DNA from: Fuscovulum blasticum DSM 2131
GTDB lineage: Bacteria; Pseudomonadota; Alphaproteobacteria; Rhodobacterales; Rhodobacteraceae
Reading direction: 5' to 3'
Assembly: GCF_003034965.1 (NCBI RefSeq)
Contig: NZ_PZKE01000013.1
Location: 36,069-100,068, forward strand
DNA: 64,000 nucleotides
Positions within the stretch are counted from its first letter, which is position 1. The number at the start of each line of letters is the position of its first letter. Made by a program: the position numbers and the translations under genes. This document shows positions 26,583-35,480 of this stretch, piece by piece. The notes under the pieces were generated by a model. It was not told the DNA's origin and did not search any database. It worked only from the letters and a program-made list of their open reading frames with translations.

Positions 26583-27833
26583 ATGCGCTATTCGGGCCTG
26601 AAGGTCATTACCGAGGGGCTATTCGGCAACAAGGGGTGGAAACCCGCCTGGCGCAACCCGGCCCCGAAGCCGGCCTATGATGCCATCGTGATCGGCGGCG
26701 GCGGGCACGGGCTTTCCACCGCCTATTACCTGGCCAAGAACCACGGGCTGACCAATATCGCCGTGCTGGAGAAGGGCTATCTGGGCGGCGGCAACGTGGG
26801 GCGCAACACCACCATCGTGCGCGCCAACTATTTCCTGCCGGGCAACCAGGAATTCTACAGCCATTCGCTGAAGCTGTGGGAGGGTCTGGAATCCGAGCTG
26901 AATTACAACGTGATGCACAGCCAGCGCGGGCTGATCAACCTGTTCCATTCCGATGGCCAGCGCGATGCCTTTGCCCGGCGCGGCAATGCGATGATCACGC
27001 AGGGCGACGATGCCATCCTGCTGGACCGCGACGGCGTGCGTGAACTGCTGCCCTGGCTGGATTTCGAACAGACGCGCTTTCCCATCTATGGCGGGCTTCT
27101 GCACCCGCGCGGCGGCACGGCGCGGCATGACGCGGTGGCCTGGGGCTATGCGCGCGGCGCCGACCGGCGCGGCGTGGACCTGATCCAGAACTGCGAAGTG
27201 ACCGGCATCGACATCGAGGGCGGCAAGGTCGTGGGCGTGCAGACCACGCGCGGCCCGATCCGGGCGCCCAAGGTCGGCATCGTGGTGGCCGGACGGTCCA
27301 GCCAGGTGGCGGCCATGGCCGGGATGCGGCTTCCGATCGAAAGCCATGTGCTGCAGGCCTTCGTCACCGAGGGGCTGAAGCCGGTGATCAACCATGTGAT
27401 CAGCTTCGGCATGGGGCATTTCTACATCAGCCAGTCCGACAAGGGCGGTCTGGTGTTCGGCGGCGATCTGGACTTCTACGCCAGCTACGCTGCGCGGGGG
27501 AACCTGCCGATGGTGGAACATGTGATGGAAGCGGGCATGACGCTGATGCCGATGATCGGCCGCGCCCGTGTGCTGCGCAGTTGGGGCGGCATCATGGACA
27601 TGTCGCCGGATGGCAGCCCCATCATCGACAAGACCCATGTCGAGGGGCTGTATCTTGACTGCGGCTGGAACTACGGCGGCTTCAAGGCGGTGCCGGCCAG
27701 CGGCTGGTGTATGGCGCATCTGATGGCGACCGACACCCCGCATGAGGTGGCCCGTCGCTTCCGCCTTGACCGTTTCGCGACCGGGCATCTTCTGGATGAA
27801 GAAGGCACCGGCAGCCAGCACAACCTGCATTGA
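26583..27833 (+). CDS. soxB: Sarcosine oxidase beta subunit
   Basis: This 416-residue flavoprotein subunit of heterotetrameric sarcosine oxidase carries the site that demethylates sarcosine to glycine. The FAD-binding motif AIVIGGGGHGLS lies near residue 33, and R-N-T-T-I-V-R-A-N follows at ~80. The segment HPRGGTARHDAVAWGYARGA around residue 180 contains the covalent-flavin histidine region known from the family. The N-terminal ~30 residues are typical of SoxB. GGGAG precedes ATG 26583. It heads the sox genes, although 178 bases separate it from soxD. Confidence 0.96.
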   Translation: MRYSGLKVITEGLFGNKGWKPAWRNPAPKPAYDAIVIGGGGHGLSTAYYLAKNHGLTNIAVLEKGYLGGGNVGRNTTIVRANYFLPGNQEFYSHSLKLWEGLESELNYNVMHSQRGLINLFHSDGQRDAFARRGNAMITQGDDAILLDRDGVRELLPWLDFEQTRFPIYGGLLHPRGGTARHDAVAWGYARGADRRGVDLIQNCEVTGIDIEGGKVVGVQTTRGPIRAPKVGIVVAGRSSQVAAMAGMRLPIESHVLQAFVTEGLKPVINHVISFGMGHFYISQSDKGGLVFGGDLDFYASYAARGNLPMVEHVMEAGMTLMPMIGRARVLRSWGGIMDMSPDGSPIIDKTHVEGLYLDCGWNYGGFKAVPASGWCMAHLMATDTPHEVARRFRLDRFATGHLLDEEGTGSQHNLH

Positions 27834-27878
27834 CCGCCATGCCTCATGTTCACCCGAAACGCCTCGCCAGACTGCCGG

Positions 27879-27950
27879 TTGCCTCCGGCGGGGGTATTTT
27901 TGCCAAGATGAAGTGGCAGGGTTTCATCTTGGCCCAAATACCCCGGGGTG
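27879..27950. repeat. Dispersed hairpin repeat, copy 1 (between soxB and soxD)
   Basis: This intergenic element begins TTGCCTCCGGCGGGG, then TATTT. Its 22-base arms at 27891-27912 and 27923-27944 pair at 20 of 22 positions around a 10-base loop, forming a long stem. A relative in the opposite orientation lies at 63911-63994 and shares both ends. Elements of this style are scattered in many Rhodobacteraceae. It lies inside an operon, where the stem could act as an attenuator or RNA-stability element. Confidence 0.7.
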
Positions 27951-28011
27951 AGGCCCGCAGGGCCGAGGGGCAGCGCCCCTTGGCAACGCCGGCCCCGAAG
28001 GAGACCACCCG

Positions 28012-28278
28012 ATGCGCCTGAAATGCCCCCTTTGCGGCGAACGTGACCGGCGGGAGTTCTATTACTCCGGCGCGGCCGATTACCTGTCGCGCCCCGAGGC
28101 CGGGGCCGCGCCCGCGGCCTGGGACGACTATCTGCACAACCGCGACAACCCGGCCGGGGTGACGCGCGACCTGTGGTATCACGAACAGGGCTGCGCGCAG
28201 TGGCTGGTGGTCACGCGCAACACGGTGACGCATGAGATCACCGCCGTCGAGCTGGTTGCCGGGAGGGCCGCGGAATGA
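28012..28278 (+). CDS. soxD: Sarcosine oxidase delta subunit
   Basis: This is the 88-residue small zinc-binding subunit of sarcosine oxidase. Cysteines in LKCPLCG near the N-terminus and H-E-Q-G-C near residue 60 form the zinc site. Y-Y-S-G-A-A-D-Y-L-S-R-P and L-W-Y-H-E-Q-G-C are diagnostic for SoxD. AAGGAGA lies a few bases upstream. The stop overlaps the ATG of soxA (ATGA-type coupling at 28275). Confidence 0.95.
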   Translation: MRLKCPLCGERDRREFYYSGAADYLSRPEAGAAPAAWDDYLHNRDNPAGVTRDLWYHEQGCAQWLVVTRNTVTHEITAVELVAGRAAE

Positions 28279-31190
28279 GGGTCGAGGGCAAGGGCATCAT
28301 CGACCGCAGCCACCCGCTGCGCTTTACCTTCGACGGCAAGAGCTATGGCGGCTATCGCGGCGACACGCTGGCCTCGGCATTGCTGGCCAATGACGTGCGG
28401 CTGATGGGGCGCAGCTTCAAGTATCACCGCCCGCGCGGCCCGTTGACCGCCGGCAGCGAAGAGCCGAACGCGCTGGTCGAGATCCATGGCAAGACCAACC
28501 AGACGCCGAACGTCCGCGCGACCATGCTGGAAGTGTTCGACGGGCTGGATGTCCGCAGCCAGAACCGGATGGGCACGCTGAAATATGACCTGCTTGAGGT
28601 CAACGACCTGCTGGCGCCGTTCCTGAGCGCGGGGTTCTATTACAAGACCTTCATGTGGCCGCGGGCCTTCTGGGAACGGGTCTATGAGCCGGTGATCCGC
28701 CGGGCGGCGGGCCTGGGCAGCCTGTCGGGCAAGCATGACGAGGGCGTTTACGAGAAAGCCTGGGCCTGGTGCGACCTGCTGGTGATCGGGGCCGGGCCGA
28801 CCGGGCTGATGGCGGCGCTGACGGCGGCGCGGGCGGGGGCGCAGGTCATCCTGGCCGACGAGAACCCGCTGCTGGGCGGGCGTCTGGTCGGTGACGGCGG
28901 CACCCTGGGCGGCGAGCCGGCGGCGATCTGGGTGGCCGGCGTCGAGGCGGAGCTGCGGTCAATGCCGAACGTGCGGGTGATGACGCGCACCACCGTGACC
29001 GGCGCCTATGACAACGGCACCTTCGGCGCGCTGGAGCGGGTGGGGCTGCACCGCCCGGCCCGGCCGAACCTGCCGCGCGAATGTTTCTGGCGCATCGTCG
29101 CGAAGCGCGCGGTTCTGGGCGCGGGCGCGCTGGAACGCCCGATCGCCTTTCCCGACAATGACCGGCCCGGCATCCTGCTGACCAGCGCGGTGCGCACCTA
29201 TCTGAACCGCTTTGGCGTGGTGCCGGGGCGGCGGGTCACCATCTTTGACGGCAGCGAGGCCGGCCGCGTTCTGGCGCGCGAGCTGATGGCCGCCGGGGTG
29301 CAGGTGGCGGCGATCATCGACCCGCGCGCCGAGGCTTCGGGGCTGGAGGATTGCCCGGTGCATCTGGGCGCGCAGGTGGTGGGCAGCCGGGGCCGCCTTG
29401 GCCTGCGGGCGATCACCGTGCGCAAGGGGGCCGAGACCTTCGAGATCGAGACCGACTGTCTGGCCATGTCGGGCGGCTGGAACCCCAGCCTGCACCTGAC
29501 CTGCCACATGAACGGACGCCCGCGCTGGTCGGAGGACATCATGGCCTTCGTGCCGATGGAGGGCGCGGTGCCGGGGCTGACGGCGGCGGGGGCGGCGGCG
29601 GGCCGCTTCTCGACCCATGCGGCGCTGGGCGATGGCAAGGCCGCCGCGACGGCCGCGCTGAAGGATCTGGGGATGGCGGTGCCCGACCTGCCGCTGCCGG
29701 CGGCCGAGGATGCGCCCTATGAGCCGCGCGCCCTGTGGGACGTGGGCGGCGAGGGGCGGGCCTGGATCGACTTTGCCAATGACGTGACGACCAAGGACGT
29801 GCGTCTGGCGGCCAAGGAGAACTATACCTCGGTCGAGCACATGAAGCGCTATACCACGCAGGGCATGGCGCCGGATCAGGGCAAGTCGTCGAATGTGGCG
29901 GCGCTGGCCGTGCTGGCCGATGCCACCGGCCGTTCGATCGCCGATACCGGGATCACCACCTTCCGGCCGCCCTTCGTGCCGGTGTCCATCGCCTCGATGG
30001 GGGCGGGCGGGCGCGGGGCGGGCTTTGCGCCGCAACGCTTCCTGACCAGCGATCAGGCCAGCCGCGACCGGGGCGCGCCGATGATCGAGGCGGGGCTGTG
30101 GTATCGGCCCAGCTATTTTCCGAAGCCGGGCGAGACGGGCTGGAAGGAAGCCTGCGACCGCGAGGTTGGCTGGGTGCGCACCGCAGTGGGCGTGGCCGAT
30201 GTGTCCACTTTGGGCAAGATCGACATCCAGGGCCGCGATGCGGCGCGGTTTCTGGATTTCGTCTATACCAACACCTTCAGCACCCTGCCGGTGGGCCGGG
30301 TCCGCTATGGGCTGATGCTGCGCGAGGACGGGATGGTGCTGGATGATGGCACCACGGCGCGGCTGGGGGAAAACCATTTCCTGATGACCACCACCACCGC
30401 CGCCGCCGGGCTGGTGATGCGGCATCTGGATTTCGTGCATCAGGCCTTCTGCGCCGATTGGGATCTGCGCTTCCTCAGCGTCACCGAAAGCTGGGCGCAG
30501 TTCGCCGTGGCCGGGCCGATGGCGCGGGCGCTGCTGAATGCCACGCTGGATGCGCCCTTGGGCGATCTGCCCTTCATGGGGGTGACGACGGTGCGCGTCG
30601 GCGGGGTCGAGGCGCGGTTGTTCCGCATCTCGTTCAGCGGGGAAGAGGGCTATGAGCTGGCCGTTCCCACCCGCTATGGCGAGGCGCTGTTCCGCGATCT
30701 GGTTGGCCGGGCCGAGACCATGGGCGGCGGTCCCTACGGGATGGAGGCGCTGAACGTGCTGCGGATCGAGAAAGGCTTCATCACCCATGCCGAGATTCAC
30801 GGCCGGGTGACCGCCTTCGACATTGGCATGGAGAAGATGGTCAGCGCCAAGAAGGACTGTATCGGCAAGGCGGCGGCGCAGCGGCCGGGGCTGACGGGAC
30901 CGGAACGCCAGCAGCTTGTGGGGCTGAAGACCCATGCGCCGCTGACGGCGGGGGCGCATCTGTTCCGGCCCGGCGCGGTGGTCGAACCGGCGACGGACGA
31001 AGGCTATGTCACCAGCGTCTGCTGGTCGCCCACGCTGAACTGCTGGCTGGCGCTGGCCTTCCTGGCCGATGGCCGGGCGCGGCATGGCGAACAGATCCGG
31101 CTGGTGGATCACCTGCGGGACATCGACGTTACCTGCGAGGTGACGGGGCCGGTGTTCCTGGACCCGGACGGAGGGCGGATGCGTGCCTGA
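28275..31190 (+). CDS. soxA: Sarcosine oxidase alpha subunit
   Basis: This 971-residue large subunit passes reducing equivalents via NAD and FMN and hands the methyl carbon to tetrahydrofolate. The N-terminal ferredoxin-like domain (FTFDGKSYGGYRGDTLASALLAN) is followed by a Rossmann NAD-binding region (LLVIGAGPTGLMAAL at ~165). Residues ~590-971 are the aminomethyltransferase (GcvT-like) folate domain. The length and domain order are as in Corynebacterium and pseudomonad SoxA. It overlaps soxD by 4 bases and soxG by 8, so the three genes are tightly coupled. Confidence 0.97.
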   Translation: MRVEGKGIIDRSHPLRFTFDGKSYGGYRGDTLASALLANDVRLMGRSFKYHRPRGPLTAGSEEPNALVEIHGKTNQTPNVRATMLEVFDGLDVRSQNRMGTLKYDLLEVNDLLAPFLSAGFYYKTFMWPRAFWERVYEPVIRRAAGLGSLSGKHDEGVYEKAWAWCDLLVIGAGPTGLMAALTAARAGAQVILADENPLLGGRLVGDGGTLGGEPAAIWVAGVEAELRSMPNVRVMTRTTVTGAYDNGTFGALERVGLHRPARPNLPRECFWRIVAKRAVLGAGALERPIAFPDNDRPGILLTSAVRTYLNRFGVVPGRRVTIFDGSEAGRVLARELMAAGVQVAAIIDPRAEASGLEDCPVHLGAQVVGSRGRLGLRAITVRKGAETFEIETDCLAMSGGWNPSLHLTCHMNGRPRWSEDIMAFVPMEGAVPGLTAAGAAAGRFSTHAALGDGKAAATAALKDLGMAVPDLPLPAAEDAPYEPRALWDVGGEGRAWIDFANDVTTKDVRLAAKENYTSVEHMKRYTTQGMAPDQGKSSNVAALAVLADATGRSIADTGITTFRPPFVPVSIASMGAGGRGAGFAPQRFLTSDQASRDRGAPMIEAGLWYRPSYFPKPGETGWKEACDREVGWVRTAVGVADVSTLGKIDIQGRDAARFLDFVYTNTFSTLPVGRVRYGLMLREDGMVLDDGTTARLGENHFLMTTTTAAAGLVMRHLDFVHQAFCADWDLRFLSVTESWAQFAVAGPMARALLNATLDAPLGDLPFMGVTTVRVGGVEARLFRISFSGEEGYELAVPTRYGEALFRDLVGRAETMGGGPYGMEALNVLRIEKGFITHAEIHGRVTAFDIGMEKMVSAKKDCIGKAAAQRPGLTGPERQQLVGLKTHAPLTAGAHLFRPGAVVEPATDEGYVTSVCWSPTLNCWLALAFLADGRARHGEQIRLVDHLRDIDVTCEVTGPVFLDPDGGRMRA

Positions 31191-31737
31191 ACTGATTGCA
31201 AAACAGGCCTGGGCGGGACAGGCGTCGGTGACGAAGGCCGGTCTCAGCCTGGTGCCGCTGGAGGACCGGGCGATCTGGTCGGTGGCGCTGTTTCCCGGCG
31301 GGGCCGAGGCGGCGGGTGCCGTGCTGGCGCCGCTGGGCCTGGGCTTTCCGCAGCCGAACCGCTGGGTTTCGGCGGGGGCGGCGCGGCTGGTCTGGACCGG
31401 GCGCGATCAGGCCTTCCTGATGGGGGCCGAGCCGCCGGCAGGTCTGGCCGGTGCGGCCGCGGTGACGGATCAGTCTGGCGGCTGGGCCGGGGTGGCGCTG
31501 TCGGGGCCGGGGCTTGCGCAGGCGCTGGCGCGGCTGGTGCCGGTGGACCTGACGCCGGCGGCCTTTCCCGAAGGGGCGGCGATCCGGGCGCCGGTCAACC
31601 ACATGTCGGCGGTGATCCTGCGGACGGGGGCGGAGGCGGTTGAAATCTGGGTGTTCCGGTCGATGGCACGGACCCTGTGGCACGAGCTGGCCGAGGTGCT
31701 GGATCGGCTTGAGGCGCGGATCGCGATCAAGGGCTGA
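31183..31737 (+). CDS. soxG: Sarcosine oxidase gamma subunit
   Basis: This is the 184-residue gamma subunit of sarcosine oxidase, related to the C-terminal part of T-protein/GcvT. It starts at GTG 31183 inside the end of soxA. The C-terminus HMSAVILRTGAEAVEIWVFRSMARTLWHELAEVL is typical of SoxG. The operon order soxB-soxD-soxA-soxG is the classic one. The known one-carbon companions glyA and purU are not present downstream; instead a DegT aminotransferase follows after 137 bases. Confidence 0.93.
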   Translation: MPELIAKQAWAGQASVTKAGLSLVPLEDRAIWSVALFPGGAEAAGAVLAPLGLGFPQPNRWVSAGAARLVWTGRDQAFLMGAEPPAGLAGAAAVTDQSGGWAGVALSGPGLAQALARLVPVDLTPAAFPEGAAIRAPVNHMSAVILRTGAEAVEIWVFRSMARTLWHELAEVLDRLEARIAIKG

Positions 31738-31874
31738 GGAAGGATTTTCTACCGCATATCGCGGCAGTGGAAGAACGCGGTGGCGAAATCCGGCGCAGCG
31801 GATGATTTGTCACTGGCGCGTCACGGGCGCAGTGTTTACACGCTTTCTGAAAGACACATTCAGGAAAGCTGAAG

Positions 31875-33062
31875 ATGGCGCCCGACGGTCAGACCCTTGC
31901 CCCCAATGTTCACGAGGCCGAATCCATTCCCGAAGCGGCGCGGGCCGAGATCGACCGGCTGCTGAATTCGGGCGACCTGTTCCGCTATACCGCGCCGAAG
32001 GATGCGCCGGTGGCGCTGCTGGAGGCAGAGTTCGCGGCGCTTCTGGGCGCGCGCTATGCGCTGGCGGTATCGTCCTGTTCGGCGGCGCTGTTCCTGTCGC
32101 TCAAGGCGCTGGACCTGCCCAAGGGCGCCAAGGTGCTGATCCCGGCCTTTACCTTTGCCGCCGTGCCGTCATCAGTCGTGCACGCCGATTGCGTGCCGGT
32201 GTTGGTGGAAGTGGGCGCGAACTACCGCGTGGACATGGCCGATTTCGCGGCCAAGCTGCCCGGGGCCGATGCGGTGATGATTTCCCACATGCGCGGGCAC
32301 ACGTCTGACATGGATGCGATCATGGACCTGGCCGATGCGGCCGGTATCCCGGTGATCGAGGATGCGGCGCACAGCCTGGGCACCGTCTGGGGCGGGCGCA
32401 ACATCGGCACCATCGGCAAGGTGGGCTGCTTCAGCTTCCAGTCCTACAAGATGGTGAACGCGGGCGAGGGTGGCATCCTGATCACCGACGATCCCGAGGT
32501 GGCGGCGCGGGCGATCATCATGTCGGGCGCCTATGAGGAAAACTGGAAGAAGCACCCGGGCCTGTCCAACAGTTGCGCGCATTGGCAGAACAAGCTGCCG
32601 CTTTATAACTTGCGGATGCAGAACCTGTCGGCGGCGGTGATCCGGCCGCAACTGCCGCTGGTGGCCGAGCGGGTGGAAAAGGGCCGGGCGAACCACGACC
32701 GGGTGGCGGACATGCTGAACGCCTGCCCCTGGCTGCGGGTGCCCGATCCGCTGAAACCCGAACAGCGCGCGCCGGATTCCATCCAGTTCAACCTTGTGGG
32801 CGACTGGACCGACGAAGAGGCGGTGGCCTTCCAGACCGCCGCCAAGCAGCGCGGCGTTTCGGTGCAGGTCTTCGGCCTGTCGGAAGGCAATGCGCGGGCG
32901 TTCTGGAACTGGCAGTTCCTGGGCGAGGTGCCCGAGCTGCCGCAGACCCGCGCCATGCTGATGCGCGCCTGCGACGTGCGCCTGCCCACCCGTCTGAGCG
33001 CGGCGGAACTGGATTTCATCGCCAACGCGATCCTGGGCGCGGCCGAGGCCGTCAAGGGCTGA
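31875..33062 (+). CDS. DegT/DnrJ/EryC1/StrS family PLP aminotransferase
   Basis: This 395-residue PLP-dependent enzyme of the sugar aminotransferase fold has the PLP lysine in CFSFQSYKMVNAGEGG and the phosphate/ring-binding DAAHS near residue 160. It probably transfers an amino group to a keto-sugar or similar compound, but no sugar-nucleotide pathway lies nearby, so the substrate is open. AGGAA lies a few bases before the ATG. It is convergent with the LysR gene. Confidence 0.88.
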   Translation: MAPDGQTLAPNVHEAESIPEAARAEIDRLLNSGDLFRYTAPKDAPVALLEAEFAALLGARYALAVSSCSAALFLSLKALDLPKGAKVLIPAFTFAAVPSSVVHADCVPVLVEVGANYRVDMADFAAKLPGADAVMISHMRGHTSDMDAIMDLADAAGIPVIEDAAHSLGTVWGGRNIGTIGKVGCFSFQSYKMVNAGEGGILITDDPEVAARAIIMSGAYEENWKKHPGLSNSCAHWQNKLPLYNLRMQNLSAAVIRPQLPLVAERVEKGRANHDRVADMLNACPWLRVPDPLKPEQRAPDSIQFNLVGDWTDEEAVAFQTAAKQRGVSVQVFGLSEGNARAFWNWQFLGEVPELPQTRAMLMRACDVRLPTRLSAAELDFIANAILGAAEAVKG

Positions 33063-33074
33063 GGCGCCGCCCGG

Positions 33075-34025
33075 TTACAGGACCGACAGGCTGTCCCCGA
33101 TGAACGGGTAGGCCGCGCGCATCGGCGCGACCACCTCTTCCGCGATCAGCGCGCGCAGGCGGTGCGCGATCAGATCGGGAATGTCGCGCAGCACGCCCGC
33201 GCGGGCCTGCAGCGACAGCGTGCGGTCCAGCGGCGCGAAGGGCAGGGGCTGCACCTCGATCTCGGCGCGGAAGCGGCGGGCCTGATGCAGCGCCAGCGGC
33301 GTGAGAATGGCCCAGCCGGCACCGGCCGCCACCATGGCCAGAATCGCGTGATAGCTGTCCAGTTCAAAGCGCGAGGCGGGCTTCACGCCCAGCCGCGACA
33401 GGTGGCTGGCGATCTGGCGCCCGATCAGATGGCGGGCGGAATACTGGATCAGCGGCAGGTCGCCGGGGGCCTGCCCGCGCGGGCAGACGGCAACGAAGGG
33501 ATCGCGCAGGATCGGGTGAACCTCGCGCGGGGCGGCCTCGGCGGCGGTGTCGCCGGGCAGGTCGGTGGCGACGATCACGTCCAGCGCGCGGGCGTCAAGC
33601 TGGTCAAGCAGCCGGTGCGACGGGCCGGTTTCCAGCAGGAAGCGGCAGCCTTTCAGTTCTTCCGACAGGCCCGACAGCAGGCGGGGCGTCACATCGGCCT
33701 CGAAATCCTCGATCATGCCAAGGCGCAGGGTTGTCAGACCGGCCAGATCGGCGCGGGCCAGTTCGGCGCGGGCCTCAAGTGCTGCGTTCAGCATCACCTG
33801 CGCGTGGCGGCGGAACATGGTTCCGGCGGGCGTCATCCGCATCGGCCGGGCGCCGCGATCCAGCAGCAGCGCGCCAAGCGCGGTTTCCAGACCGGAAAGC
33901 TGCTGGCTGACGGCGGAGGGGCTGACGCCCAGACGCCGCGCCGCAGCGGAAATGGCGCCTTCCTCGGCCGCGGCGAGAAAGACTTCGATCCCCCAGAGGG
34001 TGACGCGGCCCTCGGCCTCGGCCAT
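33075..34025 (-). CDS. LysR family transcriptional regulator
   Basis: This is a 316-residue LysR-type regulator. The N-terminal winged helix contains AISAAARRLGVSPSAVSQQLSGLETALGALLLDR, and a periplasmic-binding-protein-like effector domain covers about residues 95-300. It starts three bases after the phaR stop on the same strand, so it is probably transcribed with phaR. Its target is unknown; it is not placed divergently to a metabolic operon, as LysR genes usually are. Confidence 0.92.
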   Translation of the reverse strand: MAEAEGRVTLWGIEVFLAAAEEGAISAAARRLGVSPSAVSQQLSGLETALGALLLDRGARPMRMTPAGTMFRRHAQVMLNAALEARAELARADLAGLTTLRLGMIEDFEADVTPRLLSGLSEELKGCRFLLETGPSHRLLDQLDARALDVIVATDLPGDTAAEAAPREVHPILRDPFVAVCPRGQAPGDLPLIQYSARHLIGRQIASHLSRLGVKPASRFELDSYHAILAMVAAGAGWAILTPLALHQARRFRAEIEVQPLPFAPLDRTLSLQARAGVLRDIPDLIAHRLRALIAEEVVAPMRAAYPFIGDSLSVL

Positions 34026-34028
34026 CGG

Positions 34029-34583
34029 TCAGAGCTTGGACAGCTTGGCCTGCAGTTCGGCGAGCTGTTTCTTGATCTCGGCAATGTCGTCGGGCTTGTC
34101 GGCGCTGTCGTCTTCACGCGCGGGGCCCGACGCGGCCCAGCCGGGCAGGCCGCCCATCATCGACTTGAGGAACACTTCCTGCTGCTTGCGCAGGGCATCG
34201 AAGCCGGGAACGGCGGCCATCGGATTGGGGAAGGCGGACAGGTTTTCCACCATCTTGGTCTGGCTTTCGCGCAGCATGTCGAAGCTGGCCTGCAGGAATT
34301 GCGGCATGACCGACTGCATCCCGGTGGCATAGCTGCGGACCAGATCGGTCAGCACGTTCACCGGCAGCACGTTCTCGCCCTTGGATTCGTGTTCGGCAAC
34401 GATCTGCAACAGATACTGCCGGGTCAGGTCATCGCCGGATTTCAGATCGACGATCTGCACCTCGCGGCCCTGCCGGATGAAGCCTGCAATGTCTTCCAGC
34501 GTCACATAATCCGAGGTTTCGGTATTGTAGAGGCGCCGGCTGGCATAGCGCTTGATCAGAAGCGGCTTGTCGGTATCGGCCAT
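34029..34583 (-). CDS. phaR: Polyhydroxyalkanoate synthesis repressor PhaR
   Basis: This is a 184-residue PhaR. The DNA/PHB-binding N-terminal domain KPLLIKRYASRRLYNTETSDYVTLEDIA and the following LTRQYLLQIVAEHE are diagnostic. The C-terminus is a charged helix for oligomerisation. It represses phasin and pha genes until PHB granules titrate it away. Its target motif (CTGC-N3/4-GCAG by family knowledge) is found in front of phaP and between phaC and phaZ here. Confidence 0.97.
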   Translation of the reverse strand: MADTDKPLLIKRYASRRLYNTETSDYVTLEDIAGFIRQGREVQIVDLKSGDDLTRQYLLQIVAEHESKGENVLPVNVLTDLVRSYATGMQSVMPQFLQASFDMLRESQTKMVENLSAFPNPMAAVPGFDALRKQQEVFLKSMMGGLPGWAASGPAREDDSADKPDDIAEIKKQLAELQAKLSKL

Positions 34584-34606
34584 GCACGGACCCCCCTGGA
34601 CTACGG

Positions 34607-34620
34607 CACGCTTTTGCGTG
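34607..34620. repeat. Inverted repeat upstream of phaR
   Basis: CACGC and GCGTG flank a TTTT loop just upstream of the phaR start. It may be an operator or a 5' UTR hairpin. It does not fit CTGC-N-GCAG closely, so autoregulation by PhaR through this site is not claimed. Confidence 0.3.
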
Positions 34621-34658
34621 TGCAGAGAAGCTTAGGGCAGGGCCGCAGAAAAAAGCAA

Positions 34659-34683
34659 GGGCGGGCTCAGGAAGAGCCCGCCC
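34659..34683 (-). terminator. Rho-independent terminator of phaP
   Basis: On the minus strand, a perfect 10-bp stem (GGGCGGGCTC with GAGCCCGCCC) and 5-base loop are followed by TTGCTTTTTT. It lies about 60 bases beyond the phasin stop codon. This is the clearest intrinsic terminator in the window. Confidence 0.85.
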
Positions 34684-34745
34684 GCTGATCTTTCGACAAG
34701 GGCTGCGCGCGACAGGGAGCGAAGCCGCGCAGCCGGTCGGAAGAC

Positions 34746-35198
34746 TTACTTCGCGGCCGAAGCGGCGGCCTTCTTGGCGGCCGTGGTCACTTCGTTGGTG
34801 GCCTTCTTCACGACGGCGGTGGCGTCTTCCGACACTTCCTTGCCCGCAGCCAGCATCAGCTCGACGGTTTCCATCTGAACCTTCTTCGCCACTTCGGCAA
34901 AGGCGGCCAGGTTTTCGGCGGCCATCTCGGCAGCGGCCGACGCGTAGTCGGTCACCGACTTGGTGTAGTCGACCGGGTCAGCCTTGGCCTTGGCCATGTC
35001 GCCCAGCTTCGCCAGGGTGTCCTTGGTCCACTTGGCGGTGATTTCGGTCGACTTCTCAGCCGCCTCGATGGCGACCTTCGAGAACTTCTCGCCGAAAGCG
35101 GCCTGGGTCTTGAACGCGTTCTGGAAGGCCGAGGCGTCAACCGGGAAAGCGGCCATCATGTCCTGGAACGCCTTGGTCATGTCGGGGGTCTTGGTCAT
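34746..35198 (-). CDS. phaP: Phasin, PHB granule-associated protein
   Basis: This is a 150-residue amphipathic helical phasin that coats PHB granules. It is rich in Ala, Lys and Glu with heptad-like spacing (FSKVAIEAAEKSTEITAKWT, AKKVQMETVELML) and a C-terminal Ala/Lys tail. It belongs to the Phasin_2 type by overall pattern. ATG 35198 has AGGAGA nine bases upstream; longer readings run back into the promoter. It has its own PhaR-controlled promoter and its own terminator, consistent with high-level regulated expression. Confidence 0.95.
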   Translation of the reverse strand: MTKTPDMTKAFQDMMAAFPVDASAFQNAFKTQAAFGEKFSKVAIEAAEKSTEITAKWTKDTLAKLGDMAKAKADPVDYTKSVTDYASAAAEMAAENLAAFAEVAKKVQMETVELMLAAGKEVSEDATAVVKKATNEVTTAAKKAAASAAK

Positions 35199-35243
35199 CT
35201 GGGTATCTCCTAATGCCGGACACTGGCCGGATTTCATGAGAAA

Positions 35244-35291
35244 CATATACATGCTGCGGTGCAGCATTTCAAGTATTTTTCTGCAATGCAG
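35244..35291 (-). promoter_or_regulatory. phaP promoter with two PhaR operators
   Basis: On the minus strand, -35 TTGAAA (35272-35267) and -10 TATATG (35249-35244) are exactly 17 bases apart. The palindrome TGCTGCACCGCAGCA (35252-35266) fills the spacer and contains CTGC-N3-GCAG. A second copy, CTGC-AAT-GCAG, lies at 35281-35291 just upstream of the -35. Repressor bound at the spacer site would block polymerase directly. The leader from the predicted start to the phaP ATG is about 40 bases. Confidence 0.8.
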
Positions 35292-35480
35292 CATTGCGCC
35301 CGGCGCCTTGGCGGGGCCAGAGCGCGGCCTTTCGTCCCGGCGGCAAAAGGCAAGGCCGCAAGCACTTGACGAAACGAGATTTCCCCGCAGCCGGACCCAT
35401 GCCGACAGCGGGAAAGCCCCACGGGCGCAAGGCCGGACCGCAGGGCGGACCGGCCGGGTTTCGCTGCGACTTGCCGCGAA

